DNA of 64,000 nt from Entophlyctis helioformis (GCA_025526915.1 JAHLKH010000104.1:1-64000); one strand, 5' to 3'. Positions 40,867 to 52,580 are shown, numbered from the stretch's first letter. Program-made: numbers and translations. The notes: generated from the letters alone by a model not told the origin.

Positions 40867-43800
40867 TCAACGCAGCAGATTGCGCGACTTGGTCGACACA
40901 TGCGATTCTCGTGATTGGTGGTGGTCAGGCCGACCGTGCATGGTATCTTCTGGCGAGAACTTTGCATGCGACGACGCGAGGATGGACGAGCTTTTGCCGC
41001 TGATCCGACTCGAGTCGCTTACAGCCAGTCCGTACACGTCGCTCACTCCAACCCCTATGCCAGCGCCGCGCTGCACAGCCAGACTCTGCACGCTCGATAT
41101 CGTGTCTGCCACGCGCAGCCCGCCCGGTGTTGCGCCTCTTGCTCCTGATGCATGTCCGCCGCCCGCGTCCGGCTCAGGCGTCAGAGGCGGCAACCCAGCC
41201 GCCGCCGCGGCCGGTGCGTTGTAGCTATGTCGTCGCTTGGTGGTCGACCGATGCGGCAACTCGGCCAGCAAGTGGGGGGCAAACGGCGCGTTTTGCGATG
41301 CTCCGAGCCCGCCGCTGCCGCTGCTCCCCGCGCCGACACCTTGGCCAGCCGCGTTGCCCGTGATCGACGACGAGTTGCCGCCGCTGTTGGCGCGCTCCAT
41401 GTTGCTCGTGCGGTCGATGCTTGCGCCGTGGCCGCTGAGCGGACTGCTGCCTGCTGCTGCGCGGCTCGATCGCATGCCGTCGCTGTTGTTGAGGATCGGT
41501 GGCGATGGCGTGTTGCCGGATCGCTTCAAGCTGTGGTTGTGGCCCACCGCGCCCGAGTTGCTGCTGCTGCTGTTGGCGTTGGAGTGTTCGTCCTGGCGCA
41601 CAAGGAACACTGGCAACAGGCCATAGCCGCCGTTGCCACTGCTGCCCATGTCCTGTTGCTGTTGCTGCTGCTGCTGCTGCTGCTGGAACGAGGATGCTTG
41701 CTGTGACGCGGCGATTGGCGATGTGGGTGAATGCAATGCTGAGGGTGCTGGAGATGCCAGCGGATTGACAAGGATCTGAGACGGCTGCCTGCTGGATGGC
41801 AGTGGCGGGAGCGGCTGGATAGGTGGCGGCGACTGCGGCGACTGTTTGTTGCCCTTGGCCTCAGTGTTGATGGTGTGGCGGCGTCGGATGTTCATGCTGG
41901 CCGACAGATCGGTGTTGCTGGCACCCATGCCTGGACTGCCGCCATTGCTGCCCCCGCCGCCCGAGCCTTGCTGGCTGCGTGCAAGTGGAGACAGGTGCAC
42001 GCCATGCACGCCTTGAATGGCAGGCATGTACAGCGAGGATGGACCGGCACCTGTGCCTGCGCCTGTGCTCGAGAGCGACAGTGGCGACACGCCTCCTGGA
42101 CTGCCAGCGATCGCGCCAACGGCAGCCGCCGCGGCAGTTGCAGCAGGGCCTGTTGTGATCACTGGACTGGTGCCCTGCACCCCCGAGATGGACGCAGGCG
42201 ATGCAGCATCTTCGTTTCCCTTGCCGTACTTGTGCGACACGGTGCTGTGGCGACGCCGCACGCCTGCGTATACGGACGCCTTGCTGTTGCGGCGCTTGAG
42301 ACTGAGCTGCGACGACAGACTCATCCATTTGCTCACGCCCGAAGAGTTGCTTGTCTCAAACGACGTGTTTACGCGGTCTGTCGCGTCGTACTCTCCTGTG
42401 TCGACATGTATAGATCGTAATGATCCCGCAGACACGTAGGCAATGGTCGGACGCTCCTTGAAGAGCGTGTAGTCAAAGTACTGTTGTTGCATGGGCACTC
42501 CGTCAGTATTGATCAACAGCCCGCAAAGGGCATGCGCGGTCTCAACAAACGCCGGCATGATACAATGCTTACACTAAAGTCCTGGAAGGCCGATCCAAGC
42601 AATGCCTTTTCAGGCAGCGGCTTGCGCTTGTGCGAGAGAAACTCGTTCAGATCATCGGCAGTTGCGTCCGTCTTGAAGTTGGGGTCGGATATGCTGGGTA
42701 TGAACACTGGCTTGATGGCCTTGTTCTCCACCCTGGTCCACGACATGCCAGAAAAGTACAGGTGGTTGTGCAGCGCAGCCAGTCCATCGAATCCGTGGCC
42801 CAGCCGTTTCTTTGGTTCGAGCTGCAAGAACCCACTAATGAGCGATCTGCAGGCGTCTGTGAGGCCGTTGGCTGCATCTGGGAACTTGTACTTGGCGCGT
42901 TTGATGAGCTCTCGGCGCATCTTGGACCTGAACGGCCGTTCTCCGCATACAATCTCAAACAGCATGACGCCGAGCGACCACCAGTCGACTGCGGAATAGT
43001 AGCCTGTTCCTGTGATAATCTCTGGCGCCATATCTGCTCGCGGCAACGCCTTGTCGTGTCAGCCATAACCACGACAGCCGCTGGCTGCCAACACGGGTCA
43101 CTTACATGGCTCGGTTCCTGCAACGGATTTGAGCGGCTTGCCTTCAATGAACCGGATGGCCACATTGAAGTCGGACAGATGCGCATGGCCCGCCTCATCA
43201 AGCAAAACATTCTGTGGCGGGCATTGCACTGTTGGCCATGCTGAATCCACTGCACATGGCTCGAGCTGACTTACATCTGGCTTGATATCTCGATGCACAA
43301 TGTTGAGCGAATGCAAGTACCGCAGCGCTGAACTCAACTCGGCAATAACTGTCCTTGCCTCGTCCTGCCAGCCGCCGATCCGTGCATTTCCAGTATCCAG
43401 AGAGGCAGCCTCATTAGTCCATGGCTCTGCATATGCACACGCGAGGCAGAACGGCTCGTTGTGCGCAGCAGGTCGGGCTATCCATGCAGCCCACCTCGCC
43501 CCATATCCGAGACTTGATGTGGAAGCGCATGTCGCCACCGCGCATGAGATCCAGCACCATGTAGAGATACTCGTCGTCCTGGAAGGAGTACCGCAGCCCG
43601 CAGATAAAGTTTTGGCGAATCTCTTCGAGCATGTTTCGCTCCTGGATGATGTGGTTGACGGCCTTGTCATTGAGCGCCTTTTCCTTTTGCGAGTACTTGA
43701 GCGCAAACATCTTGTGGTCCGACTTGCGCTCTACCATGCACACCTGTTGTTGCAGCAGCAGCATGTCGAGCGTGTCCCAGCATTGGCGGAGCCGAGAAGT

Positions 43801-44051
43801 GAAGCGAGGTGGCGATATCAGTGGGCGAAGTGAGTGGGCGAAGTGAGTGGGCGAAACGCGCGTGGCGTGTCAGTGTCGAAACACAACGGTTGGGGACGAT
43901 GGGCCCAGATGGGGCGGGTGGTGTGGAAAGTACAGGGGAAACGACGCACTTTGCCAAAGGTGCCCTTGCCGAGCACCTCGTGGACCCTGAAGCTGTCCAT
44001 GGTGACTGGCCGGTAGGCGATCGCGCCATTGCGAGAACTGCCGCAGCCCAT
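40867..44051 (-). CDS. YANK/STK32-type AGC kinase with long C-terminal extension
   Basis: Model: exons 44051..43950, 43743..43495, 43364..43275, 43211..43106, 43033..42573, 42480..40867, 873 aa; phases close. It starts MGCGSS, an N-myristoylation and possible palmitoylation signal as in STK32 kinases. Kinase motifs in order: VLGKGTFGKV (P-loop), FALKYS (ATP Lys), NIVHRDIKPD (catalytic loop), HLSDFNVAI (DFN in place of DFG, typical of this family), TEPYMAPEIITGTGYYSAVD and WWSLGVMLFE. The last exon adds about 535 residues, mostly Ser/Gly/Gln-rich, with a poly-Gln run. STK32 proteins are usually about 400 residues, so the tail is an addition. Substrates are unknown. It converges with BK2 (121 bp between stops). 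Confidence 0.9.
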
Positions 44052-44258
44052 TGCAGATGCAGCTGCTTGTGACGAAACAAATGCCGATGTTCTCCTGAAG
44101 TGAGCAAGAGAGAGACAGAGGCAAACCAGACAATGGGCAATCCGGTCAATGGGCTGGGTGACAATCGCCGGCCTGTGCGGCCATTACAGCCGTGACGTCA
44201 CGACTCCGGCTTCGCCAACGCTCGACAACGAACTCGGAAAAACACCGGATCAATCGCT

Positions 44259-45938
44259 ATGCGTCTGCTGACAACCACTGCTGCGAGAAGCGCTCGCCTC
44301 TGTGGGCTGGCAGCATTGGGCCGGCCTGCAGGCCAGTCTGCACTGCGGTACAACACTGCAGCAGTTGCGGCGCTGGAAGCAGCACACGACCCTCTTTCTG
44401 GCATCCGGCAGCGAGTGCGGGTACGGTGTCTTGAACAGCGTTGCAATGGTCGCTGTTGGCAAGTGGCCTGCGCCTCCACACACACACATCAACCAACTCG
44501 GCGGCCTGCTGTGCTTGACAGGAGCGAATCCAGCGGGCCGATGCAGAGCTCCGGGCCAGCCCACTCACAGACACCTTTAACCGCAAGCACACCTATCTGC
44601 GCATCTCCCTCACCGAACGGTGCAACCTTCGCTGCACATACTGCATGCCGGCCGACGGCATCAAGCTGTCGCCAAAGGACCACATGCTCACAACACCGGA
44701 AATACTGCGACTGGCGCGTCTGTTTGTGGAGCAGGGCGTCACCAAGATCCGGTTGACTGGAGGAGAGCCTACTGTGCGCAAGGACCTGCTCGACATCATT
44801 GGTGCGTTGCTGCTTGTGGGTTTGTTTTTTGGTGCTGGCAGGTTCCAGCCTGTGCATGCTTACCAACAATGCGCCGTGGCATGAAGGCGGCCTCAATGAG
44901 CTCAAGGCGATTGGCCTCACCGATATCGGCATGACACAAACGGCATTGCTCTCCGTCGCAAGCTGCCCGACCTGCTGGAAAATGGCCTGGACCAGCTCAA
45001 CATCAGTTTGGACACGCTCAAGGCAGATCGCTTCGAAGAGCTCACACGCCGCAAGGGTGAGTGGCAGGAACGGCCCTTGTAGCAGGTGTTCCCTTGCTTC
45101 TCCAACGTTGCTGATCAACAACCCGTGATCTTCTGGCAGGGCTTGATGTCGTCATGGAGTCAATCAAGGCGGCTGCAGAGATGAACTTCAAGGCCGTCAA
45201 GATCAACGCGGTCGTCATGCGGCATGCCAACGACGATGAGCTGTCGACTTTGTTCGCCTGACACGGGATCTGCCAGTGTACATGCGGTTCATCGAGTACA
45301 TGCCCTTTGATGGTAATCCCTTTTGAGTGGGCTGGCGGGTTGCGTTGGTTGGGACAGCACGGCTCACATCGCTTGGCAGGCAACAAGTGGAACAAGGACA
45401 AGTTCGTGTCGTACGCCGATATGCTTGCAAGTATCGGCAAAGACTTTTCTGGCATTTCAAAGATGACCGATGACGCAAACGACACATCCAAGGTACGCAC
45501 ATGCAGCCTTTTGTTGCATGGCAAAGACTCTTCCGTGCTCAACCTCCCGGCCATTGACAGGCGTACCAAGTCGATGGATTCCGTGGCAAGTTTGGCTTCA
45601 TCACGTCCATGAGCGACCACTTTTGCGGGACATGCAACCGCGTTCGCCTGCTGGCCGACGGCAACCTCAAAGTCTGCTTGTTTGGCAACTCGGAGATCAA
45701 CCTGCGCGACATGCTCCGTCGCAACGCATCTGAAGACGAGATCCTGCAGCTTATCGGCATGGCTGGTACGTGATATGGAACTGCATCGCGTATGCCCATG
45801 CTTGCACAGTGATTGACTGCATTGCTGTGTGCATGCCGGCGCCGTGATGGTCCAGTTCGTCGCAAGCGGAAACAGCATGCAGGTATGTTTGAGCTTGCAA
45901 AACGACCCAATCGGCCCATGATCCTCATTGGTGGATAG
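44259..45938 (+). CDS. MoaA/MOCS1A-like GTP 3',8-cyclase with two frame breaks
   Basis: Exons: 44259..44420, 44522..44801, 44887..45056, 45140..45312, 45380..45492, 45561..45765, 45856..45938. Radical SAM cluster motif [19 protein letters not shown] is followed by [15 protein letters not shown]; the C-terminal Fe-S cluster motif is [15 protein letters not shown], and the last exon ends PMILIGG*, the catalytic Gly-Gly tail. The enzyme converts GTP to 3',8-cyclo-GTP, the first step of molybdenum cofactor synthesis, in mitochondria; the N-terminus ([14 protein letters not shown]) fits a targeting signal. The conserved frame is lost by one base at about 44936 (DIGMT / [10 protein letters not shown]) and again at about 45246 (NDDELS / DFVRLTRDL). 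Exon 1's donor is uncertain (44421 or 44415). MoaC follows on the same strand. Confidence 0.85.
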
Positions 45939-46112
45939 CGGCCATGCCGACGCCTTTCCGTATCTCCTGTCCTTTGTCTGCACTCTCTATGTATTCCACC
46001 AGCACCTGATCTTGTACTACATAAACGGCATTCTCTGTCTCCATCTCCGTCTCGCTTTCCCTCTGGTTGCTTTCTGACACTTTTCACTTTGATGGTGATC
46101 GTCTGCTCACAG

Positions 46113-46799
46113 TTCAAGAGGCTGCTTCGTCTGGTGGAGATCGTGGCATGGAGAGGGCCACACATGCATCTGTGCGAAGCCATCGCTGGATCAAGCCGTC
46201 ACTCGCTCTGCCCTTGGGCATGAACATTGGCAAGCGCATGGCCTTGATGCCACCAGCCGTGCACCACGTTCAGTCGCGGCTGCTGTCGATGTCCTCAAGG
46301 TGCCAGTCGGCCGACAAGACCGGCGAGCCACGACTCACGCATGTTGGTGCAGATGGCCGTGCGGCCATGGTCGATGTCAGCGACAAGACCGAGACAAAAC
46401 GCACGGCAGTTGCAACGGGACGCGTCATTCTTGGCCCTGAGGCGTTTGCGCTTGTCCGCGACAATAAGAACAGCAAGGGCGACGTGTTGACGGTCGCGCA
46501 GATTGCTGGCATCCAAGGCGCCAAGCAGACCAGCAACCTGATTCCGCTCTGCACCCGCTCATGCTCTCCAAGGTCAAGGTGCACTTGGAACTCAACGACG
46601 CGCTGCACGCGGTCGACATCCGTGCGCTTGTGATGTGCACGGGCCGCACCGGCGTTGAGATGGAGGCCATGGTGCCGTCTCGGTTGCTGCATGCACTGTC
46701 TACGACATGTGCAAGGCCGTCAACAAGGGCATTGTGATATCCGATATCCGGCTTGCTTCCAAGACAGGCGGCAAGAGCGGCGATTTTGTTGCAGAGTGA
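46113..46799 (+). CDS. MoaC/MOCS1B-like cyclic pyranopterin phosphate synthase with two frame breaks
   Basis: The conserved body reads [56 protein letters not shown] and then, after frame breaks near 46552 (PLC / HPLMLSKV) and 46674 (GVEMEAMV / AVSVAA), [20 protein letters not shown] and KTGGKSGDF. MoaC turns 3',8-cyclo-GTP into cyclic pyranopterin monophosphate. If translated on its own, ATGs at 46148 and 46220 are candidates. The exon start at 46113 is an acceptor (GCTCACAG|TT) whose phase matches the MoaA exon 6 donor and an internal donor in MoaA exon 7, so it may be the 3' part of one MOCS1-like gene. The stop TGA is 46797-46799. Confidence 0.82.
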
Positions 46800-46872
46800 C
46801 TGGCAGGGTGGTGTGTGTTGGGGTTGGGCAAAGCAGCCAATGAATTGAAAACGGGACACTGCCATGATGGCG

Positions 46873-48582
46873 TCAAGAGTAGTATTTCGTTGGTCCAAGA
46901 TCGTTGGCTGACACGGACTCGAGCTTGATGCTCCGGCCGCAGACGCCAAACTGCTCGGCATTGAGGTGCGAGTTGCAGACTTCCATCTTGACCATTTCCC
47001 GGATGGCGCGATCTACGTTGCGGATCTCGTACGTCTTGTACCGCTGACGCGGCTGCTTGGCGTCAATGGGCGGCAGCATCAACCGTCCGGAACTTGTGCC
47101 CTTTCAGCCAGTGTGAGCGGCAGAGGAGGTGCTGGTTGGAGCTCAGCTGCTGTTGCACAGCGAGTTCGACCCGTCAGCGACGATCGCTCCAGTCCGTTGG
47201 TCTTGGATGCCGATGCCGATGTCTGGCAGCCGAGGATGCCTGCGCTCGACCCTCGATGTGGCCGTGCTCCTGCTTTGGCGCGGTCGTGCACAGCAGCCGT
47301 GCTCGAATGCAACACGCTCTGCGCGCAGGGTGCTCGTGCGGCCACAAGTCGTTGTCATTGTCCAGAGTCAGCCGCTCGACATGCAACGGGTCCGTCTCGA
47401 CGTCGTCTGGCAGGAGGTACGTAAAGTTCCAGTCGATCTGCAGGTTCTGGCAGATCAGGTACATGTTGCGGTCTTCGAGCTTGTTGACAATCTCTGCAAA
47501 CATGCCGCTCTCTTCCTTGATGCGCGCCAGCTGCTTCTTGAGCCGCCGGTTGAGCCGCTCTTCATCCAGGGTTGACTCGGATATCGAGTCCAGTTCGCGC
47601 TGTCGTGGCCACGCCGGTCATCATGTCAGCATGGGCACGCTGCCAACAAGTATATGAAGGCACTCACCTGGCTGGCGACACCCTCGACGGCATTGATGAT
47701 GCGCTCGGCCTGCTTCGTGGTGTTGTACACGCTCATGTCGTGCCGCTTGAGCAGCTTTTCCATCTCTATGCTGTGCGTGACCTTGGCCTCCTCTGCACTT
47801 GCCTTCAAAGCCGTGATCTCCTCGCTCAGAATGGCTTCGGTTGAGTGCAGCTGGAAGTCTGTGAGCTCTGCAATCTTGCGGTTGGTCGCCTCAATGTCCG
47901 ACTCGAGCTGGTCGATTGTGCGGTGCAGATCTACACACACATACAGTCGACATGGTGAATGGCCATGGCAGCAGCGTCTTGCGAGTGCATGTTGATCATG
48001 ACGCCTACCCTTGATGACGTCCATCTGTGTCAGAATGGTTGGATCGAGACTGACATCCAGCTTGCGCTGAAACTCTGTTTGTTGATCCTCCATGTTCGTA
48101 AACCGCGTGGTCATGTTGTCCGTGTCGGACACAACCGTGCGCATCCGTGCATACTGGTCTTCCTCTGCCTGGCGCAGCTTCTCCCGCAGCTTCCGCGATT
48201 CGTCCTTTCTGTCGTTGGTGCAGCAGTGAGTATGGCTGAGTTGGCATATGCAAGGCGGCTGCGAGCAGGCTGTCATGCCGACACGTACGCCTTGAGGTAC
48301 TCTTTGTGGTAGTGAGCTGCAGCAATCTTGTGCGACTCGAGCCTGTCATGGATCAGCCATCAGCCATCAGCCATCAGCCATCTGTCCGCGCATCACACGG
48401 CTGAGCCACAACACAGAGACACAATCGGTGCTCTGCACAAGAGCACACACGCACATGACCAGTGTCAGAAAGGGCGCTGGCTCGCCCTGCATCTTGGGCG
48501 TCTTGGGCGTCTTGGATTTGGACTTTTTGCCGCCCTTGCCCTTGCCCTTACCCTTGCCGCCTTTCTTCTTCTTGCCAGCCAT
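46873..48582 (-). CDS. Flagellar-type coiled-coil protein
   Basis: Model: exons 48582..48455, 48342..48289, 48208..48009, 47930..47668, 47599..47316, 47239..47159, 47092..46873, 409 aa; phases close. It starts with a Lys/Gly block (MAGKKKKGGKGKGKGKG) and then long heptad-repeat helices (DESRKLREKLRQAEEDQYAR; IDQLESDIEATNRKIAELTD; ERLNRRLKKQLARIKEESGM). The Lys/Gly start followed by one long coiled coil resembles ciliary proteins of the BBOF1/CCDC83/CFAP157 group; I cannot name the exact family. It would act at the basal body or axoneme of the zoospore. It converges with MoaC (73 bp between stops) and lies 63 bp downstream of TAM41. Confidence 0.68.
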
Positions 48583-48645
48583 GCTCAATGCTCAGTTCTG
48601 TGCGTCTCCCTTTGGTGGGTTGCCAAAGCCAAGCTGCCGCTTTAT

Positions 48646-50465
48646 TTATTCCTTGGTGGGCTTCTTTCCTGCAAACATCTTCTGCACCTTCTCGCCAGCA
48701 TACACAAACGATCTCGAGAGCCCCGCTGTCAACACGCCTTGAGCGACTGTGTCAGTGCAGGCATTGCGACGATCTCGGCCAATGCTGGTCACCGCAAGGC
48801 ACGCGAGTGTCAGTTGTCTGTGAATGCACGGCATGCATGACTCCAGCGGCCGGGCAGTTGCTCAACCCACCCTTCTCGACATAGACGGGCAGTTCGGGAG
48901 ACTCGACAACCGACAGTGCAAACATCGGATCTGCACGGTCAACCTTGAGCTTTCCCTTGCGAGACAAGTACCAAAGGTGGTGGCTCTTTATGCGTTCGTA
49001 AACGCGCTTTGGCAATGCGAGGACCATGGAAGCACGCAACTTGGCGTTGTCCTCTTGCTGTCATGGGTTGGTGGAAGAGTCCCATCAAGTCAGCAATCCC
49101 GCACGATGGTTGCTGATGCAAGGAGCAGGCCTGAGCTCACTTGGAGACTGCCGTCTGGCACATAGTTGACAATCGGCAAGTCCTCAATGATCGGCTTGTA
49201 CACCTGTCGGAAGGCGTCCATCTGGGCATACACGATGTTGTATATCTTGTATGGATTCTCGCCAAACCGCATCCGAAAGTCTCCTGTCGTTGGAGCACAG
49301 TCAGCCACCAGATGCACGCAATGCAGTTGGGAATGCACCAGTCGGCGATCCGCTCCGGCTGACCTCGGTAGGAGAGCCCTGCAATCGTCAGAAACAGATC
49401 TTCCTCTGAGAACTGATGCGGCAGCATCAGCAATGCAGCGCGGACGGCATTGTAGCGGTTTGTCTGAGAAGCAAGCCGGATCCGCGCATCGTCTCGTAAG
49501 ATCTTGACCTAGAGCAGGAATCGTCAGCATCGGCAAGTCGCGTACAGCCTATTCATGCATCCCTCCATCATGACAGTCTTATGAGGATGCGCACTCACTG
49601 GTTTTTGCATACGCCCGGCAATGTAGAGCGACTCCCATTCTTCCAGATCCTTGATCAGTCTGTCGATCTTGATCACGCCGTACTTGACACGCTGCACAGC
49701 AGGCCATCCGGCATATACACGAGCATGCTCAAAGCGTCAGCAATGGGCCGAGCCAATAGATCATGCGCATGCCAATCTCACCGCCCCGTCAATGTCAATG
49801 TCTGGGTTGAAGTAGATGCCAGCGCCAAACGAGTCCTGGATCTGCGCAACTGTGCCGCTGCCCAGCCCCGCCAGCGACGAGTAGTGATGGCGGTTCTGGC
49901 GGATATTGAGCGAGTGCCAATGCTCGGGATGCGTCACGCCAAAGATAAAGTCGATCATGGGCTTTGGGCGAGTGAATGGCATGGCATGGCATGGCATAGC
50001 ATGCCAAATCCATTGGCCCGCATTCGTCGTGGGTGTTGGTGCGTGAGATGACAGGCCAGATCACAAGCGAGCAGCACCGAAGCAATGCCGCACCTTGCTG
50101 CCTGATGGCGCCGATGAGGATGGCGATGAGGACGACGATGAGGACGACGATGATACGCTGTAGCCCTGCTGCTGGTAGACGCCAGAGCCGTACGCCAGGG
50201 CGAATCGCACAGGAGCTTGGAAGCTGCCAATGAGGCTCTCCAGCTGTGCCGTCAGCTCGGTGTCTCGCTCGCTCATGGTGCGTGCGTGTGCCGTGGCGCC
50301 AAACAGCCGGCTGTGTGCAATGCGGCGAGCAGCTGTGCATGCGATGCCTGTGCCCATGGGGCTCGGTGCTCTCGCTAGCAGGACCTGACTTGCACCAGCA
50401 TACGCTGCACAGACACTCGCTGCACAATGGCCTTGGCGGCCAGCAGGACGAAGCAGCGACGCCAT
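48646..50465 (-). CDS. TAM41: TAM41, mitochondrial CDP-diacylglycerol synthase
   Basis: Model: exons 50465..50157, 49961..49782, 49691..49599, 49508..49364, 49283..49141, 49057..48871, 48737..48646, 382 aa; phases close. Family motifs: FQAPVRFALAYGSGVYQQQG, then PMIDFIFGVTHPEHWHSLN, YGVIKIDRLIKDLEEWESLY, IAGRMQKPVKILRDDARI, RYNAVRAALLMLP and DFRMRFGENPYKIYN. TAM41 makes CDP-diacylglycerol from phosphatidic acid on the matrix side of the inner membrane, the first committed step to cardiolipin. The leader from M at 50465 (MASLLRPAGRQ) suits a mitochondrial presequence; an ATG at 50540 is also in frame but lies where the retroelement begins. Two AATAAA copies overlap the TAA stop. Confidence 0.93.
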
Positions 50466-50559
50466 ATGGTTGCCGAGTGCGGCGTTAAGAATGGCGCCGT
50501 GCGCAGATCGCGTTTCCGCGTGCAACAGCAGCAACAACATGCGCCGGCTTTCCAGCACA

Positions 50560-52070
50560 TACAGACATGCTGGACGCAACTTGCACCAACTTGCCTTCGC
50601 CCCGCCGCATCAATCCTTGCAGCCGGAGCAGCTGCAACATCAGCCAAAACAGCTCAAGCAGGTCGAGGCGTACGCCGAGGCATACGAGGCAGCCAAGCGC
50701 GAGGCTAATGAGCTCTGCCGTGCTGACAGCCGGGAAAACTGGCAGAAGCGTGGCAGAGATCTTGACACAATGTTCCATGATGGACGCATCGCTGAAGCGT
50801 GGAGGGCATCACGCAACATGGCACGATGGAAGCACCGCACAGGTGCAGCCGCGACACCACTGAAGGACAGCAACGGTGTGCTGCAGCACGAGCCCGAGTC
50901 AATCGCACGGATCTGACACAGGCACTACTCAGCCTTGGCAGCAGACGAGTCAGGCGGCTTCGAGCTCGACTACTGGATCAACAGATGTGGAGAGCCGCAA
51001 CCACCTGCTGCGCCACTAACTTGCCTTTCTGTTGGAACGATCTGGCGGCAGCCATCTCCGAGATGAATGGACGCAAAGCGCCTGGCGACGACGGCATCCC
51101 GGCGTCGTTCTACAAGGGCGTTTGATGCAAAGATCCCGCCGGAGCTCCAGGGCCAGCGGTCTGCAGCAGCCGGTATCTCGGGAGCAGCACAGGGGCTGAT
51201 GCGTGTGTGCAACACCATCTTCGAGGACGCAGTCATTCCAAGTGCATGGCAGTCGGCGTCCATCGTCTCGCTGCCAAAGAAGGGCGATCTGAGCGATCCG
51301 TCCAACCACCGTGGTATCTCGCTGATCAATGTCGGCCTGAAAGTGCTGTGCAAAGCAGTGCACATGCGGCTCAACACATTCGTTGAAGCTAATAACCTCA
51401 TAACGCACAAGCAAGCAGGCTTCCGTCGCGGTGAGGAGGCGGTAGCGCAGGTCTGCGCTCTCGTCGACATTATCCAGCGGCGGCGTGCACGCCAACTGCC
51501 CACACATGCAGCGTTCATTGACATCAAGAAGGCATTTGACACGGTGCCGATCGGCGCACTGCTGTGGAAGCTGCGCAAGATGGGCATCCCGCCACGCACG
51601 TACGAGTTCCTCAAGTCGCTCTACACGTCATCCACTGCATGTGCACGATCAGGCAATGTGCTCTCTGAGCCGTTCAACGTCAGGCGAGGCGTCCGCCAAG
51701 GCTGCCCGCTGTCTGGCCTCTTGTTCAACCTGTTCCTCAACGACAGCCTCAACGACATACTCGATGGCATCCCCGAGATCAACCATCACAGCCGTGGCTG
51801 ACGGTCATGGCATCCGTGGGCTGATGTTTGCAGACGATGTGGTCATTCTCGCAGAGTTGCATGCAGCATTGGCAGCCGCGGTGGAAGTCGTGGCGGCATG
51901 GGCGGACAAGTGGCAGATGGCGTTTGGTGTCGACAAATGCGGCATCATGGCGTTCTTCAAACCACCAACCAACAACGCAGGCAACTTGGCGGGACGTGGG
52001 GCGAAGCATTCAATGCGGAGCAGATGCGGAACTTCGAGGGTGATGGGTTGGCTATGGTGGGTTTAGCGGA
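50560..52070 (+). mobile_element. Decayed non-LTR (LINE-type) reverse transcriptase
   Basis: The plus strand shows RT motifs in order across at least three frames: SEMNGRKAPGDDGIP (about 51060-51110), LPKKGDLSDPSNHRGISLIN, FIDIKKAFDTVP (motif A), VRRGVRQGCPLSGLLFNLFL (motif B) and GLMFADDVVILAE (motif C, FADD). Frame changes occur near 50910, 51120 and 51785, so it cannot encode an intact enzyme. No endonuclease domain is visible, which fits the 5' truncation usual for LINE copies; the upstream limit near TAM41 is undefined. Upstream coding traces (ELCRADSRENWQKRGRDLD) belong to the region before the RT fingers. Three short homologous pieces lie beside ANK2 and ANK4. Confidence 0.88.
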
Positions 52071-52508
52071 CTTCCTGCAAGCGTCTATTTGGGTGTACCA
52101 GTCTGAGCTCTGGGCACACAAACGGCGCGCTGTAGGGTAAGGGTACCTGTGGGATTTGCCAACGAGCCTATGCCATCACTGGTGGGGCATGCTATGCAAG
52201 CACATGGAATGAAGCTTTCTTATCCATCTGCATGATATAGCCAGATCTCTCTGCTCTACTCCTTCTCTATCCAACACTCGCCTTGCATATCTCTTGGATC
52301 TCTCTGGTGAGATATGATAAACCAAGACACGCCACCATCGTGGTGCCATCCAGCAAGCCGATGCGGAAGACAGGAATATAGCACAGTGCTACGTACAAAG
52401 GCAACCAATGTCACCACATCGTGCCAGGATATCTGCAATCATTGCGGTCATGGGACAATACCACTAACATTTGTATTGACAACTGGCGAGAAATCGATCG
52501 AGAGATTA
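52071..52508. other. Spacer between RT remnant and tRNA-Glu
   Basis: I see no gene. A pyrimidine-rich stretch lies at about 52243-52310. The 3' end of the retroelement is not marked by an A-tract or clear target-site duplication. Confidence 0.5.
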
Positions 52509-52580
52509 TCCGCGTTGGTCCAGAGGTTAGGATTCCTCGCTTTCACCGAGGCGGCCCGGGTTCGATTCCCGGACGTGGAG
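52509..52580 (+). tRNA. tRNA-Glu (anticodon TTC)
   Basis: A 72-nt intronless cloverleaf: acceptor stem TCCGCGT/ACGTGGA, anticodon stem CCTCG/CGAGG closing loop CTTTCAC (anticodon TTC, Glu, reads GAA), T arm with GGTTCGATTCC. Discriminator G at 52580. It lies 290 bp from the ANK4 stop, as tRNA-Glu(CTC) lies 385 bp from the ANK2 stop. Confidence 0.95.

Noticed and set aside
44802..44886. Coding segment reading [16 protein letters not shown] in MoaA
   Set aside because: It interrupts the conserved MoaA frame; removing it as an intron with acceptor ATGAAG joins DIIG directly to [10 protein letters not shown] as in the family.
47093..47158. In-frame stops suggesting the coiled-coil gene is broken
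   Set aside because: A 66-nt GT-AG intron in correct phase removes both stops and restores an open frame.
50560..52070. Group II intron or bacterial retron
   Set aside because: The RT motifs (FADD, motif B RRGVRQGCPLSG) and eukaryotic context fit a non-LTR element; no intron RNA domains are seen.
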